Assembly: GCA_014191855.1 (NCBI GenBank)
Contig: BJHF01000003.1
Location: 40,763-104,762, forward strand
DNA length: 64,000 nt
Direction of reading: 5' to 3'
Origin: Deltaproteobacteria bacterium
GTDB taxonomy: Bacteria; Myxococcota_A; UBA796; SXON01
Shown here: piece by piece, positions 1 to 8,084 of the stretch
Layout: each line of letters begins with the position of its first letter
Numbering within the stretch: the first letter of the stretch is position 1
Translations under genes and position numbers: made by a program
The notes under the pieces: generated by a model
Told to the model about the DNA's origin: nothing
Database searches by the model: none
Seen by the model: only the letters and a program-made list of their open reading frames with translations

Positions 1-1986
1 AACCTCGGCTCGCCCGCCCCGGATCTCGGCGTCGTAACTCGCTATGACGCGGGAGTCGCGCTGCGCCCGTTCGGAGACGCCTTGACGCTGGGCGTGGATT
101 ACCGTGCAGATACCCCGGTTTCAGGCGCAGTCGTTTCCTCGGTGGAGGCGTCGCTGCGCGTGAAGGCGGCACGCGGCATCTGGCTTCGCGCCTGGGGGGA
201 CCGGGCGCTCTTCCCCGACGCGCCCGTCGGCTTCGGAGGTTCGCTTGAGCTGCACTTCGCAGACCTCGCGGTCGGAGCGACGGCCCGGAGCGACTCGGCC
301 GGGGCACCAGCCGGGGCCGGCGGCTATGTGACCAGCCTCGAAGGCACCGATCAGCTCTTCATGCCGGGGCGGCAGATCGCGGAGATCGACGTTTCAGGTT
401 CGTTTCCGTATCAGCCGCAAGGGAGCCTCTTCGCCGCGCCGCAGGAGAGCTACCTCTCGCTTTTGCGCCGAGTGGACGCAGCCTCCCGCGATGGGCGCAT
501 CAAGGGAATCCTCCTTCGCATGGATGGAATGTCGCTCTCGCTCGCCCAGGTGGAAGAGCTGCGCGGAATCGTGAAACGGGCGCGCCACAACGGCAAGGCG
601 GTGGTGGCCTGGCTGGCCGGGGGGGCCTCCAACGGCGACTACCTCCTTGCCTCGGCCTGCGACAAGGTTTACCTGCATCCCGCAGGCGGCCTCGATCTCG
701 TGGGGATCTCCGCCGAGGTTCAGTACTTCAAGGGCGCTCTCGACCTCGTGGGCGTGGGCGCGCAGTACGCACAGCGGGCGGAGTACAAGTCCGGCCCCGA
801 GCCGTGGACACGCTCCAGCTCCAGTGATCCCGCGCAGGAAGAGATGGAAGCGTTGATCGACGATCTTTACGACACGCTGGTGTCGGGCATCGCGGAGGGG
901 CGCGGGCGGAGCACCGACGAGGTGATGGCGATCGTGGACGCAGGCCCGTACAGCGCCCGGGAGGCGCTGGCGGGGGGGCTCGTGGACGGACTGCTCTACC
1001 CCGACGAGCTGATGACCGAGTTGGAAGGCGTGTTCCCGGCAGACTACCACCTCGCGGAGGCCTACGGGCGGGAGACCGACGAGAGCGGCTGGAGCCCGCA
1101 GCGCGCCGTGGCGGTGGTGGTGGTGGACGGCCCGATCGCCGACGGGGAAACCACGTCGGGTGGGCTGCTCGGGGGCGCGGCGACGGGCGCGAAGACGGTG
1201 GTGAAGGCGCTAGAGGAAGCCGCAGAGAACCGTGCGATCAAGGCGGTGGTGCTCCGGGTGGACAGCCCCGGCGGGAGCGCGTTCGCCTCCGACGAGATCT
1301 GGAGGGGCGTGGAGCGGGTGAAGGAGTCGGGCAAACCCGTGGTGGTATCGATGGGCGGCTACGCGGCGAGCGGGGGGTACTACGTGGCGGCGGGGGCCGA
1401 CGCCATCTGGGCCGAGCCAAGCACGATCACCGGCTCCATCGGCGTGTACGGGGGCAAGTACAACGCCGAGGGGCTGTTTGGGAAGCTCGGGATCAACACC
1501 GAGATCACCGCACGCGGGCGAAACGCCTCGATGTTCTCGATGTCCCGGCCCATGGACGCAGTGGAGTTCGCCGCGCTCGACCGCCTGATCGGCGAAACCT
1601 ACGCCCAGTTCAAGGACCGCGTCGCGACCGGTCGAGGCCTGCAACCCGAGCAGGTGGAGGACGTCGCGCGGGGCCGGGTGTGGTCGGGCTCGCGAGCGAA
1701 GGAGAAGCACTTGATCGACGCATACGGCGGGTTCTTCGAGGCGCTCGACGACGCCCGTCTCCGCGCCGGGATGAACCCAGGCTCCCCCTACACCCTCGTG
1801 GTCATGGACCCGTGGTCGGGCCCGACCGCGTTGCCGACACAAGTGGCCTCCGTGGGGCGGATGGTGCGCCAGGCGCTCTCGCCAAAGCTCGAGGTTCCCC
1901 GCGAGATGGCGGACTTCTGGCGCCTGGCGGCGCTCCGGGACGAGCATGTGTTCGCGCTCCTCCCGTACGACCTCCGCATCCAGTGA
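1..1986 (+). CDS. sppA: SppA-type signal peptide peptidase (S49), 5'-truncated by window edge
   Basis: Serine protease of the SppA/protease IV family, which in other bacteria degrades signal peptides at the membrane. The frame is open from base 1, so the start lies upstream; 661 residues are in view. Both halves of the tandem S49 fold are present. The general-base Lys (codon 787-789, AEYKSGPEPW) and nucleophile Ser (codon 1369-1371, GYAASGGYY) are intact, and SPGGS precedes the Ser half. The first ~125 visible residues are unusual: alternating hydrophobic/polar strands with aromatic ends, like a beta-barrel or beta-sandwich piece rather than the single N-terminal helix of E. coli SppA. The stop shares one base with the start of the next gene, so the two are probably translationally coupled. 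Confidence 0.9.
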   Translation, partial: NLGSPAPDLGVVTRYDAGVALRPFGDALTLGVDYRADTPVSGAVVSSVEASLRVKAARGIWLRAWGDRALFPDAPVGFGGSLELHFADLAVGATARSDSAGAPAGAGGYVTSLEGTDQLFMPGRQIAEIDVSGSFPYQPQGSLFAAPQESYLSLLRRVDAASRDGRIKGILLRMDGMSLSLAQVEELRGIVKRARHNGKAVVAWLAGGASNGDYLLASACDKVYLHPAGGLDLVGISAEVQYFKGALDLVGVGAQYAQRAEYKSGPEPWTRSSSSDPAQEEMEALIDDLYDTLVSGIAEGRGRSTDEVMAIVDAGPYSAREALAGGLVDGLLYPDELMTELEGVFPADYHLAEAYGRETDESGWSPQRAVAVVVVDGPIADGETTSGGLLGGAATGAKTVVKALEEAAENRAIKAVVLRVDSPGGSAFASDEIWRGVERVKESGKPVVVSMGGYAASGGYYVAAGADAIWAEPSTITGSIGVYGGKYNAEGLFGKLGINTEITARGRNASMFSMSRPMDAVEFAALDRLIGETYAQFKDRVATGRGLQPEQVEDVARGRVWSGSRAKEKHLIDAYGGFFEALDDARLRAGMNPGSPYTLVVMDPWSGPTALPTQVASVGRMVRQALSPKLEVPREMADFWRLAALRDEHVFALLPYDLRIQ

Positions 1987-3434
1987 TGAGCGCCAGCCCC
2001 GCCACCAAAGTACTCGTGTGCGACGACGACCGCGCCGTGCGTGGCGCGCTCAACGTGAACCTGGGCAAAGCCGGCTACGCGGTGACGTTGTGCGACTCCG
2101 CAGAGGAAGCGCTGGAGCGGCTCCGGGCCGAGCCGTTCGACGTGCTGCTCACCGACGTGAAGATGCCCGGGATGTCGGGAATGACGCTGCTCGGCGAGGT
2201 GCGGGTGCACTGGCCGGACACGCGGGTGGTCGTGATGACCGGGTTCGGCTCGGTGTCCGACGCGGTTTCGGCGATGAAGGAGGGGGCCGCCGATTACCTG
2301 ATCAAGCCGATCGGCCGAGACGAGCTGCTGTTGTTGCTGGAGCGCGCGCTCGAAAATCGCGCGCTGGTGCGGGAGGTGCAGCAGCTCCGCCGCGAGGTGG
2401 ACGCGAAGTACGGGTTCTCCAATCTCGTCGGTTTGACGCCGGTGATGCACGAGGTGTATGAACAGGTGGACGCCGTGGCGGACTCCAACACGCTCGTGCT
2501 GATCAACGGAGAGACCGGTACCGGCAAGGAGCTGATCGCGCACGCGATCCACTACCGGTCGCGGCGGGCACAGGCCCCCCTGGTGGTCGTGAACTGCGGC
2601 GCGCTGCCGGAGAGCCTGCTGGAGTCGGAGCTGTTCGGGCACGAAAAGGGCGCGTTCACCGGGGCGATGCGCACGCACCAGGGGAAGTTCGAGCAGGCCG
2701 ATGGGGGCACCCTGTTCCTCGACGAGATCGGGGAGATCCCGGCAACGGTGCAGGTTCGCCTCCTGCGCGTACTCGAAGGGGGCTCGTTCACGCGCGTGGG
2801 CGGCGAGCGCGCCCTGAAAGTAGACGTGCGCGTCGTGACCGCGACGAATCGGGATCTACGCGCCGAGGTAAAATCTGGCAGCTTTCGGGCCGACTTGTTC
2901 TACCGACTCAACGTGTTCCCCATTCGGCTGCCGCCGCTTCGGGACCGCCTCGACGACATTCCCCTCCTCGCACGACACTTCCTCCAGAAGTTCGCAGAGC
3001 GCCACGGGCGACAGCCACCGCTCTTGAGCGAGGACGCGATCGAACAGCTAAAGAGCTGGCGTTGGCCAGGGAATGTTCGCGAGCTGGAGCATCTGATGGA
3101 GCGCACGCTGCTGCTCAGCGGCGGAGGCGGCGAGATCCGGGCGATCCGCCTGCCCGAAGACGCGTACGTTGCGACCGAGCTCGCCGACGACTCCGCGGGC
3201 TCCGAAGGCGGCGGAGGCACCGGTGCCCCGGGCGCGCCGACGCTCGAAGAGATCGACGCGGGCGGCCTCCCCTCGCTCCTCGACCGGTGGGAGCGGGCGC
3301 TGATCGTCGCCGCGCTGGAGTCGGAAGGCGGCGTGCAGGCCCGCGCGGCGCGCCGCCTGGGCATCAGCCGCTCGAACCTGAACTACCGAATTGGGCGCCT
3401 GGGTATTGCGCTACAGGACGTGAAGTTCGCCTGA
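1986..3434 (+). CDS. NtrC-family sigma-54-dependent response regulator
   Basis: Transcription activator of 482 residues that would remodel sigma-54 RNA polymerase. Receiver domain ~8-125 with acidic pocket D13-D15, phospho-acceptor D57 (LLTDVKMPG) and the conserved Lys in YLIKPI. AAA+ domain ~150-390 with Walker A GETGTGKE (175-182), sigma-54 loop GAFTGA (222-227) and FLDEIGE. The C-terminus (~440-482) is a Fis-type helix-turn-helix ([14 protein letters not shown]). The start is the ATG inside TGATG, overlapping the sppA stop; this begins just ahead of the receiver domain and gives the normal family length. No sensor kinase is adjacent. Its targets cannot be told from the window; co-translation with a protease suggests envelope stress, which is inference. 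Confidence 0.93.
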   Translation: MSASPATKVLVCDDDRAVRGALNVNLGKAGYAVTLCDSAEEALERLRAEPFDVLLTDVKMPGMSGMTLLGEVRVHWPDTRVVVMTGFGSVSDAVSAMKEGAADYLIKPIGRDELLLLLERALENRALVREVQQLRREVDAKYGFSNLVGLTPVMHEVYEQVDAVADSNTLVLINGETGTGKELIAHAIHYRSRRAQAPLVVVNCGALPESLLESELFGHEKGAFTGAMRTHQGKFEQADGGTLFLDEIGEIPATVQVRLLRVLEGGSFTRVGGERALKVDVRVVTATNRDLRAEVKSGSFRADLFYRLNVFPIRLPPLRDRLDDIPLLARHFLQKFAERHGRQPPLLSEDAIEQLKSWRWPGNVRELEHLMERTLLLSGGGGEIRAIRLPEDAYVATELADDSAGSEGGGGTGAPGAPTLEEIDAGGLPSLLDRWERALIVAALESEGGVQARAARRLGISRSNLNYRIGRLGIALQDVKFA

Positions 3435-3501
3435 AGGCGCCGCGATCCTCCCGAGCCGCGCCTGTGGAGGGACAGGGCCACGAGGATCGCCCAGATGCTC
3501 C

Positions 3502-3789
3502 TCAGGGATCGAAGTAGAGGGCGCGCAGCTCGTCGCAGCTCATGTCCGTGAGGTCCTCCGAGGCGTCGGTGCACTGCTGCGTAGCGACGTCGATCTGGCG
3601 CAGCTCCAGCGTGAGCCGCTCCCGCTCCCACTGCGCGCGGCAGCGATCGCCATAGACCACGCGCTCGCTGGCATCAAAGTCTTCCCAGGTTGCACCCCAG
3701 CTCTCGAGGCACCCCTCAAGCTTCAGCGCCGTCGTGGCGCAGAGCTGATGACAGGTGTCGCTGCTGCACGCGATCAGGAAGAAGAGCAC
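3502..3789 (-). CDS. small putative lipoprotein
   Basis: Product of 95 residues with a very short hydrophobic leader ending in a lipobox (LIAC, Cys 8), then a Cys- and acid-rich body with five more cysteines. It starts at a GTG; an in-frame TAG four codons upstream rules out a longer form. The leader lacks the usual positive N-region, so lipoprotein processing is plausible rather than certain. It lies between the regulator gene (convergent) and the tRNA-Phe terminator. No family recognised. Confidence 0.5.
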   Translation of the reverse strand: MLFFLIACSSDTCHQLCATTALKLEGCLESWGATWEDFDASERVVYGDRCRAQWERERLTLELRQIDVATQQCTDASEDLTDMSCDELRALYFDP

Positions 3790-3813
3790 CCGGGTGCGCT
3801 AACCGACCGCCGC

Positions 3814-3850
3814 AAAAAGCACGAAGGGCCGATCCTTGCGGATCGGCCCT
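3814..3850 (-). terminator. Rho-independent terminator of tRNA-Phe
   Basis: Perfect 11-bp stem (AGGGCCGATCC / GGATCGGCCCT) with a 4-base loop, beginning 7 bases beyond the tRNA 3' end. On the minus strand it is followed by a T-rich tail ending in TTTTT. Confidence 0.85.
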
Positions 3851-3856
3851 ACGAGA

Positions 3857-3932
3857 TGGTGGCCGGGGACGGGATCGAACCGCCGACACGGGGATTTTCA
3901 GTCCCCTGCTCTACCAGCTGAGCTACCCGGCC
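3857..3932 (-). tRNA. tRNA-Phe (anticodon GAA)
   Basis: Full 76-nt cloverleaf read on the minus strand. The acceptor GGCCGGG pairs with CCCGGCC, the discriminator is A, and the 3' CCA is encoded. The D arm is GCTCAGCTGGTAGAGC and the T arm carries GGTTCGATCC. The anticodon stem GGGGA/TCCCC closes a loop with T33 and GAA at 34-36. It sits between its own promoter and terminator. Confidence 0.97.
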
Positions 3933-3944
3933 GGAAGTCCACCG

Positions 3945-3973
3945 CTATTATGCGCACCGGGGCTCGTCGTCAA
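3945..3973 (-). promoter_or_regulatory. sigma-70-type promoter of tRNA-Phe
   Basis: TTGACG (-35, 3968-3973) and TAATAG (-10, 3945-3950) on the minus strand, separated by 17 bases. Transcription would start about 6-7 bases before the mature tRNA 5' end at 3932. The -35 lies 6 bases beyond the ferredoxin stop. Confidence 0.7.
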
Positions 3974-3979
3974 CCCGGA

Positions 3980-4249
3980 TCAGCTCCCGGGGTCGAGCCG
4001 CACCACGGCATCCGCCACGATGCGGGCCTGGCACGCCAGCCGCTGCCCGGGCGCGTCCAAAAACGGAGCCTCGGCCTCATCTTCCGGACCCAGAGCCCCG
4101 GCGATCAGCCGCACGCGACAGGTGTTGCACCCTGCGAAGCCGCCACAGGCCGCCTCCATCGGCACGCCCTCGCGCTCGGCCAGATCCAGCAGCGTTCCGC
4201 CCGGCTCCGCCTCAAAGCTCCGGCCGAGATCCTCGAAGGTGACCCGCAC
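3980..4249 (-). CDS. [2Fe-2S] ferredoxin, adrenodoxin/Isc type
   Basis: Electron carrier of 89 residues. The cluster ligands C35-x5-C41-x2-C44 and C73 have the spacing of plant/adrenodoxin-fold ferredoxins. It starts at GTG 4 bases after the stop of the IscA-type gene, so both are probably on one mRNA. A role supplying electrons for Fe-S assembly is suggested by this neighbour and by what is known of Isc ferredoxins; other redox partners are possible. Confidence 0.85.
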   Translation of the reverse strand: MRVTFEDLGRSFEAEPGGTLLDLAEREGVPMEAACGGFAGCNTCRVRLIAGALGPEDEAEAPFLDAPGQRLACQARIVADAVVRLDPGS

Positions 4250-4253
4250 GCGC

Positions 4254-4625
4254 TCAGACGTCGAAGCTGGTTCCGCAGCCGCAGGAGCGCTTCACGTTCG
4301 GGTTCTCGATGTGGAAGCCCGCCCCGATGAGCTCATCCCGGAAGTCGACCTCGGAGCCGTTGAGGTACTCCTTGTGCAGCGGGTTGAGGAACACGCGCAC
4401 GCCATCGAAGGTGTACACCTCGTCTTCCGGCTGGGGCGCCTCTTCGAACTCAAGCTGGTAGCTGTAGCCCGAGCATCCGCCGCCTTGAATGCCGAAGCGG
4501 AGGCCGTAGCCCTCCATCTGGTTCTCCGTGAGCATCCGCTTGATGTGCGTGACCGCGCCCTCCGTGAGACGAACGGCGGGAGCATCGGCGGCGACAGGGC
4601 TGGGCGTGACGGTTTGAGTATCCAT
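4254..4625 (-). CDS. A-type iron-sulfur carrier (IscA/SufA/ErpA family)
   Basis: HesB-domain protein of 123 residues, thought in this family to hold and deliver Fe-S clusters. The three ligand cysteines are present: C51 in GGGCSGYSY and the C-terminal pair C115/C117 in SCGCG. The first ~17 residues are an acidic/Thr/Pro extension. It is the first gene of a two-gene minus operon with the ferredoxin, divergent from the amidotransferase gene across 67 bases. The sequence alone does not separate IscA, SufA and ErpA. Confidence 0.9.
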   Translation of the reverse strand: MDTQTVTPSPVAADAPAVRLTEGAVTHIKRMLTENQMEGYGLRFGIQGGGCSGYSYQLEFEEAPQPEDEVYTFDGVRVFLNPLHKEYLNGSEVDFRDELIGAGFHIENPNVKRSCGCGTSFDV

Positions 4626-4692
4626 TGGGGCAGTCTAATCACGATTGCGGTGCAGCCGCGCCGGCGTCCCCGCAATTTGATAGTTCCACCGG

Positions 4693-5250
4693 GTGCGCGT
4701 ACTGGTGGTAGACAACCTCGACAGCTTCACATGGTCGCTGGTGCAGCTCCTGCAGACGCTCGGCGCCGCCACGACCGTTGTTCGCGACAAGCTACCATTG
4801 AACGCGGGCGTCTACGATCTGGCCCTCTTGTCGCCGGGGCCGGGACGCCCTGAGGACCACCCGGCGCTGGTCGAGGCGATGCACACCCTCTCCTGCCCGA
4901 TCTTCGGTGTTTGCCTTGGAATGCAAGCGATCGTGCTGCACTTCGGAGGCAGCGTGGTGCCGGCCCGGCAGGTGGTGCACGGCCGAACCAGCGCAATCCA
5001 CCACGACCACCGCTCCTTCTTCGCCGGAATCCCCTCCCCCTTCCGGGCGACGCGGTACCACTCCCTCGCCACAACCGGCCTGCCGGACAGCCTTGAGGTG
5101 CTCGCCCACACCGCGGATGGCGAGATCATGGCGGTTCGCCACCGGGAAAGGCCGATCGCCGGCGTGCAGTTTCACCCGGAATCGGTGCGCACCGAGCACG
5201 GGCTCGCGCTCATGGGCGGCGCACTTCGGGAGCTCACGGCGCAGCGCTGA
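4693..5250 (+). CDS. pabA: anthranilate/aminodeoxychorismate synthase glutamine amidotransferase
   Basis: Class I glutaminase subunit of 185 residues that supplies ammonia for anthranilate (tryptophan) or 4-amino-4-deoxychorismate (folate) synthesis. It has the N-terminal VDNLDSFTWSLV signature, oxyanion segment LLSPGPGRP, nucleophile C74 (GVCLGMQ) and catalytic H161/E163 (FHPES). The start is GTG, immediately before the conserved N-terminus. The chorismate-binding partner is not in the window, so PabA and TrpG cannot be told apart; bacteria often use one subunit for both. Convergent with nusB, 13 bases apart. Confidence 0.85.
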   Translation: MRVLVVDNLDSFTWSLVQLLQTLGAATTVVRDKLPLNAGVYDLALLSPGPGRPEDHPALVEAMHTLSCPIFGVCLGMQAIVLHFGGSVVPARQVVHGRTSAIHHDHRSFFAGIPSPFRATRYHSLATTGLPDSLEVLAHTADGEIMAVRHRERPIAGVQFHPESVRTEHGLALMGGALRELTAQR

Positions 5251-5263
5251 GTACGCCGCGGCC

Positions 5264-5722
5264 CTACTTCTTTCGACGGCTGCCGCGCCCCAGCTCGCCG
5301 GCGATCCGGTCCAAAAGACCGTTCACAAAGGCGCGCGACTCGGCCCCGCCGAAGCGCTTCGCCAGCTCGATCGCTTCGTTGATCGTGACGCTGGTCGGGA
5401 TGTCGGCGCGCTGCGTGAGCTCCCAGGTTCCCAAACGCAAGATGTTCCGGTCCACGACCGGCATCCGGGCGAGACGCCAGTTTTCGCTGGCCGCTTCGAT
5501 GCGCGCATCGATGGCCTCGCGATCATCCATGACGCCGCGGACGAGCTCAGTGGTGAACTCGATCTCCTCAGGGCCCACCGGCTCTTCGAGCGGCTCCCCC
5601 AGCTCGTCGAGCTGCGCGGACCACAGGCCCGACAGCGCACCGGCGCCGCCCGCACCGGCCACATCGGCCGCATAGAGCGCTTGCAACGCGAACTCGCGCG
5701 CTCGGCGGCGACCGGCCTTCAT
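5264..5722 (-). CDS. nusB: transcription antitermination factor NusB
   Basis: All-helical RNA-binding protein of 152 residues that with NusE(S10) loads on boxA RNA during rRNA transcription. Family features are the basic N-terminus RRRAREFALQALYA, the central VDRNILRLGTWEL and the C-terminal SRAFVNGLLDRI. The ATG is 2 bases beyond the ribH stop; an in-frame GTG two codons upstream is the only alternative nearby. ribH-nusB linkage is common across bacteria. Last gene of the long minus run. Confidence 0.93.
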   Translation of the reverse strand: MKAGRRRAREFALQALYAADVAGAGGAGALSGLWSAQLDELGEPLEEPVGPEEIEFTTELVRGVMDDREAIDARIEAASENWRLARMPVVDRNILRLGTWELTQRADIPTSVTINEAIELAKRFGGAESRAFVNGLLDRIAGELGRGSRRKK

Positions 5723-5724
5723 GA

Positions 5725-6192
5725 TCACTCCAGCTTCCGTAAGAGGTCGACCATCTCGATCGCGGAGAGCGCAGCTTCTACGCCCTTGTTGCCCATCTTG
5801 CCGCCGGCTCGATCCGTGGCCTGCTCCATGCTCTCGGTGGTGAGCACCCCGAAGATCACGGGGACCCCCGAGCTCATCCCCACCGCACCAACCGACTTCG
5901 CCGCCTCGCCCGCCACGTATTCGAAGTGGGCCGTGCCGCCGCGGATGACACAGCCGAGGGCGATCACCGCGTCGTAGTCGCCGCTTTCCGCCGCCTTTTT
6001 GCAAACCACGCCGATCTCAAAGGCGCCCGGCACCCGGATGAGGTCGATGTTCGCATCCTCCGCGCCGTGCCGGATGAGCGTGTCTACCGCGCCCGCGACC
6101 AGCGCCTCGACGATGACCCCGTTGAAGCGGCTCGCAACGATCGCGTACCGACCGCCCTTATCAACGAGATTGCCTTCCAGGATACGCGGCAT
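5725..6192 (-). CDS. ribH: 6,7-dimethyl-8-ribityllumazine synthase
   Basis: Penultimate step of riboflavin synthesis: joins the ribitylaminouracil intermediate and dihydroxybutanone phosphate into lumazine. 155 residues, normal for the family. Visible signatures are ASRFN near the N-terminus, [24 protein letters not shown] with the catalytic His, and FGVLTTE. It starts 3 bases after the ribBX-like gene, inside the ribD-ribE-ribBX-ribH cluster. Confidence 0.96.
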   Translation of the reverse strand: MPRILEGNLVDKGGRYAIVASRFNGVIVEALVAGAVDTLIRHGAEDANIDLIRVPGAFEIGVVCKKAAESGDYDAVIALGCVIRGGTAHFEYVAGEAAKSVGAVGMSSGVPVIFGVLTTESMEQATDRAGGKMGNKGVEAALSAIEMVDLLRKLE

Positions 6193-6195
6193 CGG

Positions 6196-7413
6196 CTACT
6201 CCTGTGCGCCGCTGATCCCGAGCAGGTGCCCGAGCTGCGTACGCCGTGATTCAAGGAACCGACGCCTATCCGGGTGCGGCGCGATGGCCAGCGGCACCCG
6301 CTCGACCACGTGGAGCCCGAAGCCCTCCAGGCCGACGATCTTGCGGGGGTTGTTGGTGAGCAGCCGCAATTCGCGCACGCCGAGGTCGACAAGGATCTGC
6401 GCGCCCGTGCCGAGCTCGCGGAGCGCGTTCGGCGGCTTGGGAGCCGTCAACTCGGGGGTGAGGTGCTCGCGTAGCCGCTCAATCATCGAGCCCTCGTCCC
6501 CGCCGTCGATGTGAAGATAGAGCAGTACGCCCCTACCCTCCTTCGCGATTGCGGCGAGCGCTGCGTCGATCTGGGCGGCGCTATCGCTCGTGAGCACCTT
6601 GAACACGTCTGCAGGGCCGCAGGCGGTTTGCACGCGAGTGAGGACCGGACCGGGGGCAGAAAGATCGCCCCGCGCGAGAGCCAGGTGGAGGCCGCCACCG
6701 GTGGCGCGGTAGATCCGGGCCCGGAATTCGCCGTGATCCGGGGTGGCGACCGTCGTATCGATCTCGATGTTCACCAGGCGCTCGTGGGTGAGGCGCCACC
6801 GGATGAGGTCGGCTACCGCGACGATGCGAATGCCATGGCGAAGGCCGAATTCCTTCAGCTCCGGGAGGCGAGCCATGGTCCCGTCGGCGTTCATGATCTC
6901 GCAGATGACGCCCGATGGCGTGAGGCCGGCGAGCCTCGCCAGATCGACGCTTCCTTCGGTTTGGCCGGTACGAACCAGCACTCCGCCGTCGCGCGCGCGA
7001 AGCGGAAAGACATGGCCTGGAGTGACGAGGTCGTTGCTGCCCTTGCCCTCCTCGATCGCGACGAGGCAGGTGCGGGCCCGATCCGCGGCCGAGATCCCGG
7101 TGGAGACGCCCTCACGGGCCTCGATCGACACGGTGAACGCCGTAGAGAACGGCGAGCGGTTGTTCGTTGCCATCATCGGCAAGCCGAGGTGGTCCACCCG
7201 GGCCTCCGTGAGCGTGAGGCAGATGAGGCCTCGCGCGTGGGTGGCCATGAAATTGATCGCGTCTGCCGTGATCTTCTCGGTGGCGATCACCAGATCACCC
7301 TCGTTCTCCCGGTCTTCGTCGTCCACCAGGATGACCATGCGGCCCGCGGCGATGTCCGAAATCGCGAGCTCGACACGACGGTCCGGGCTCTCCGACATCA
7401 CTTCAAAGCTCAT
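6196..7413 (-). CDS. ribBX: 3,4-dihydroxy-2-butanone-4-phosphate synthase fused to a degenerate GTP cyclohydrolase II domain (RibBX-like)
   Basis: 405 residues. The N-terminal half (~10-205) is a complete DHBP synthase with the acidic DDEDRENEGDL loop and the THARGLICL region. The C-terminal half has the RibA fold (TNNPRKIVGLEGFGL is well kept) but has lost key sites. The zinc triad expected as C-x10-C-x-C reads C265 then S276 and S278, and the catalytic loop usually like RQEGRGIGL reads HIDGGDEGS. GTP cyclohydrolase activity is therefore unlikely. This matches the RibBX type described in Proteobacteria and implies a separate RibA elsewhere. The ATG at 7413 is chosen over upstream codons because AAGGAG lies 6 bases before it. 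Confidence 0.9.
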   Translation of the reverse strand: MSFEVMSESPDRRVELAISDIAAGRMVILVDDEDRENEGDLVIATEKITADAINFMATHARGLICLTLTEARVDHLGLPMMATNNRSPFSTAFTVSIEAREGVSTGISAADRARTCLVAIEEGKGSNDLVTPGHVFPLRARDGGVLVRTGQTEGSVDLARLAGLTPSGVICEIMNADGTMARLPELKEFGLRHGIRIVAVADLIRWRLTHERLVNIEIDTTVATPDHGEFRARIYRATGGGLHLALARGDLSAPGPVLTRVQTACGPADVFKVLTSDSAAQIDAALAAIAKEGRGVLLYLHIDGGDEGSMIERLREHLTPELTAPKPPNALRELGTGAQILVDLGVRELRLLTNNPRKIVGLEGFGLHVVERVPLAIAPHPDRRRFLESRRTQLGHLLGISGAQE

Positions 7414-7423
7414 AGCGACTCCT

Positions 7424-8050
7424 TCACGCTTCCCGGGTATCAAAATAGCGACCGACGTAGCGGGCTAACACGTCGATCTCCACGTTCACGGTATCGCCCA
7501 CGACCACGCCCCCGAACTTGGTGACCTCATCCGTGTGCGGGATGATCCCGACGGTGAGGCTCTGCGCGCCCACCTCGTTCACCGTGAGGCTTACGCCATC
7601 GAGCGTGACGCTGCCCTTCTTCACAAAAAACCTGATCATCGATGCAGGTACTTCAACCTCGATTTCGGTGAATCCCTCCCGCCTGTCTACCCGGAGGAGG
7701 GTGCCGATTCCATCCACATGCCCTGTTACGAAGTGGCCGCCGAGCCGATCAGTAGGGAGCAGGGCGCGTTCCAGATGGACGCGACTCCCCGGTGCAAAAT
7801 CGGACATTCTGGTCCGACGAAGGGTCTCCTCCCCCGCTGTCACCTGGAACGCCCCGCGCTCACTTCCTCGGCCTTGCGCCGAGCTTTCCCCAACTTCGGC
7901 GCGCTCAACCGTAAGGCATACGCCATCGCAGGCCACCGACTCGCCGACGCTCAGGTCGGTGAATGGGCACTCGATCCACAAGGATCGCCCGGTTCCCACA
8001 GGGGTGACCGAGCGGACCGTGCCGAGCGCCTGGACCAGTCCGGTGAACAT
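7424..8050 (-). CDS. ribE: riboflavin synthase, alpha chain
   Basis: Dismutates two lumazines to riboflavin. 208 residues made of two homologous half-barrels: the first starts with the diagnostic MFTGLV and contains GESVACDGVCLTV; the second repeats this as KGSVTLDGVSLTVNEV after GGHFVTGHVDG. The start is the ATG of MFTGLV; longer in-frame extensions upstream lack family similarity. 34 bases after ribD and 10 before the ribBX-like gene. Confidence 0.95.
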   Translation of the reverse strand: MFTGLVQALGTVRSVTPVGTGRSLWIECPFTDLSVGESVACDGVCLTVERAEVGESSAQGRGSERGAFQVTAGEETLRRTRMSDFAPGSRVHLERALLPTDRLGGHFVTGHVDGIGTLLRVDRREGFTEIEVEVPASMIRFFVKKGSVTLDGVSLTVNEVGAQSLTVGIIPHTDEVTKFGGVVVGDTVNVEIDVLARYVGRYFDTREA

Positions 8051-8084
8051 CGCGCGGCGACTAACCCCAAACGGGGGGCTGCGC

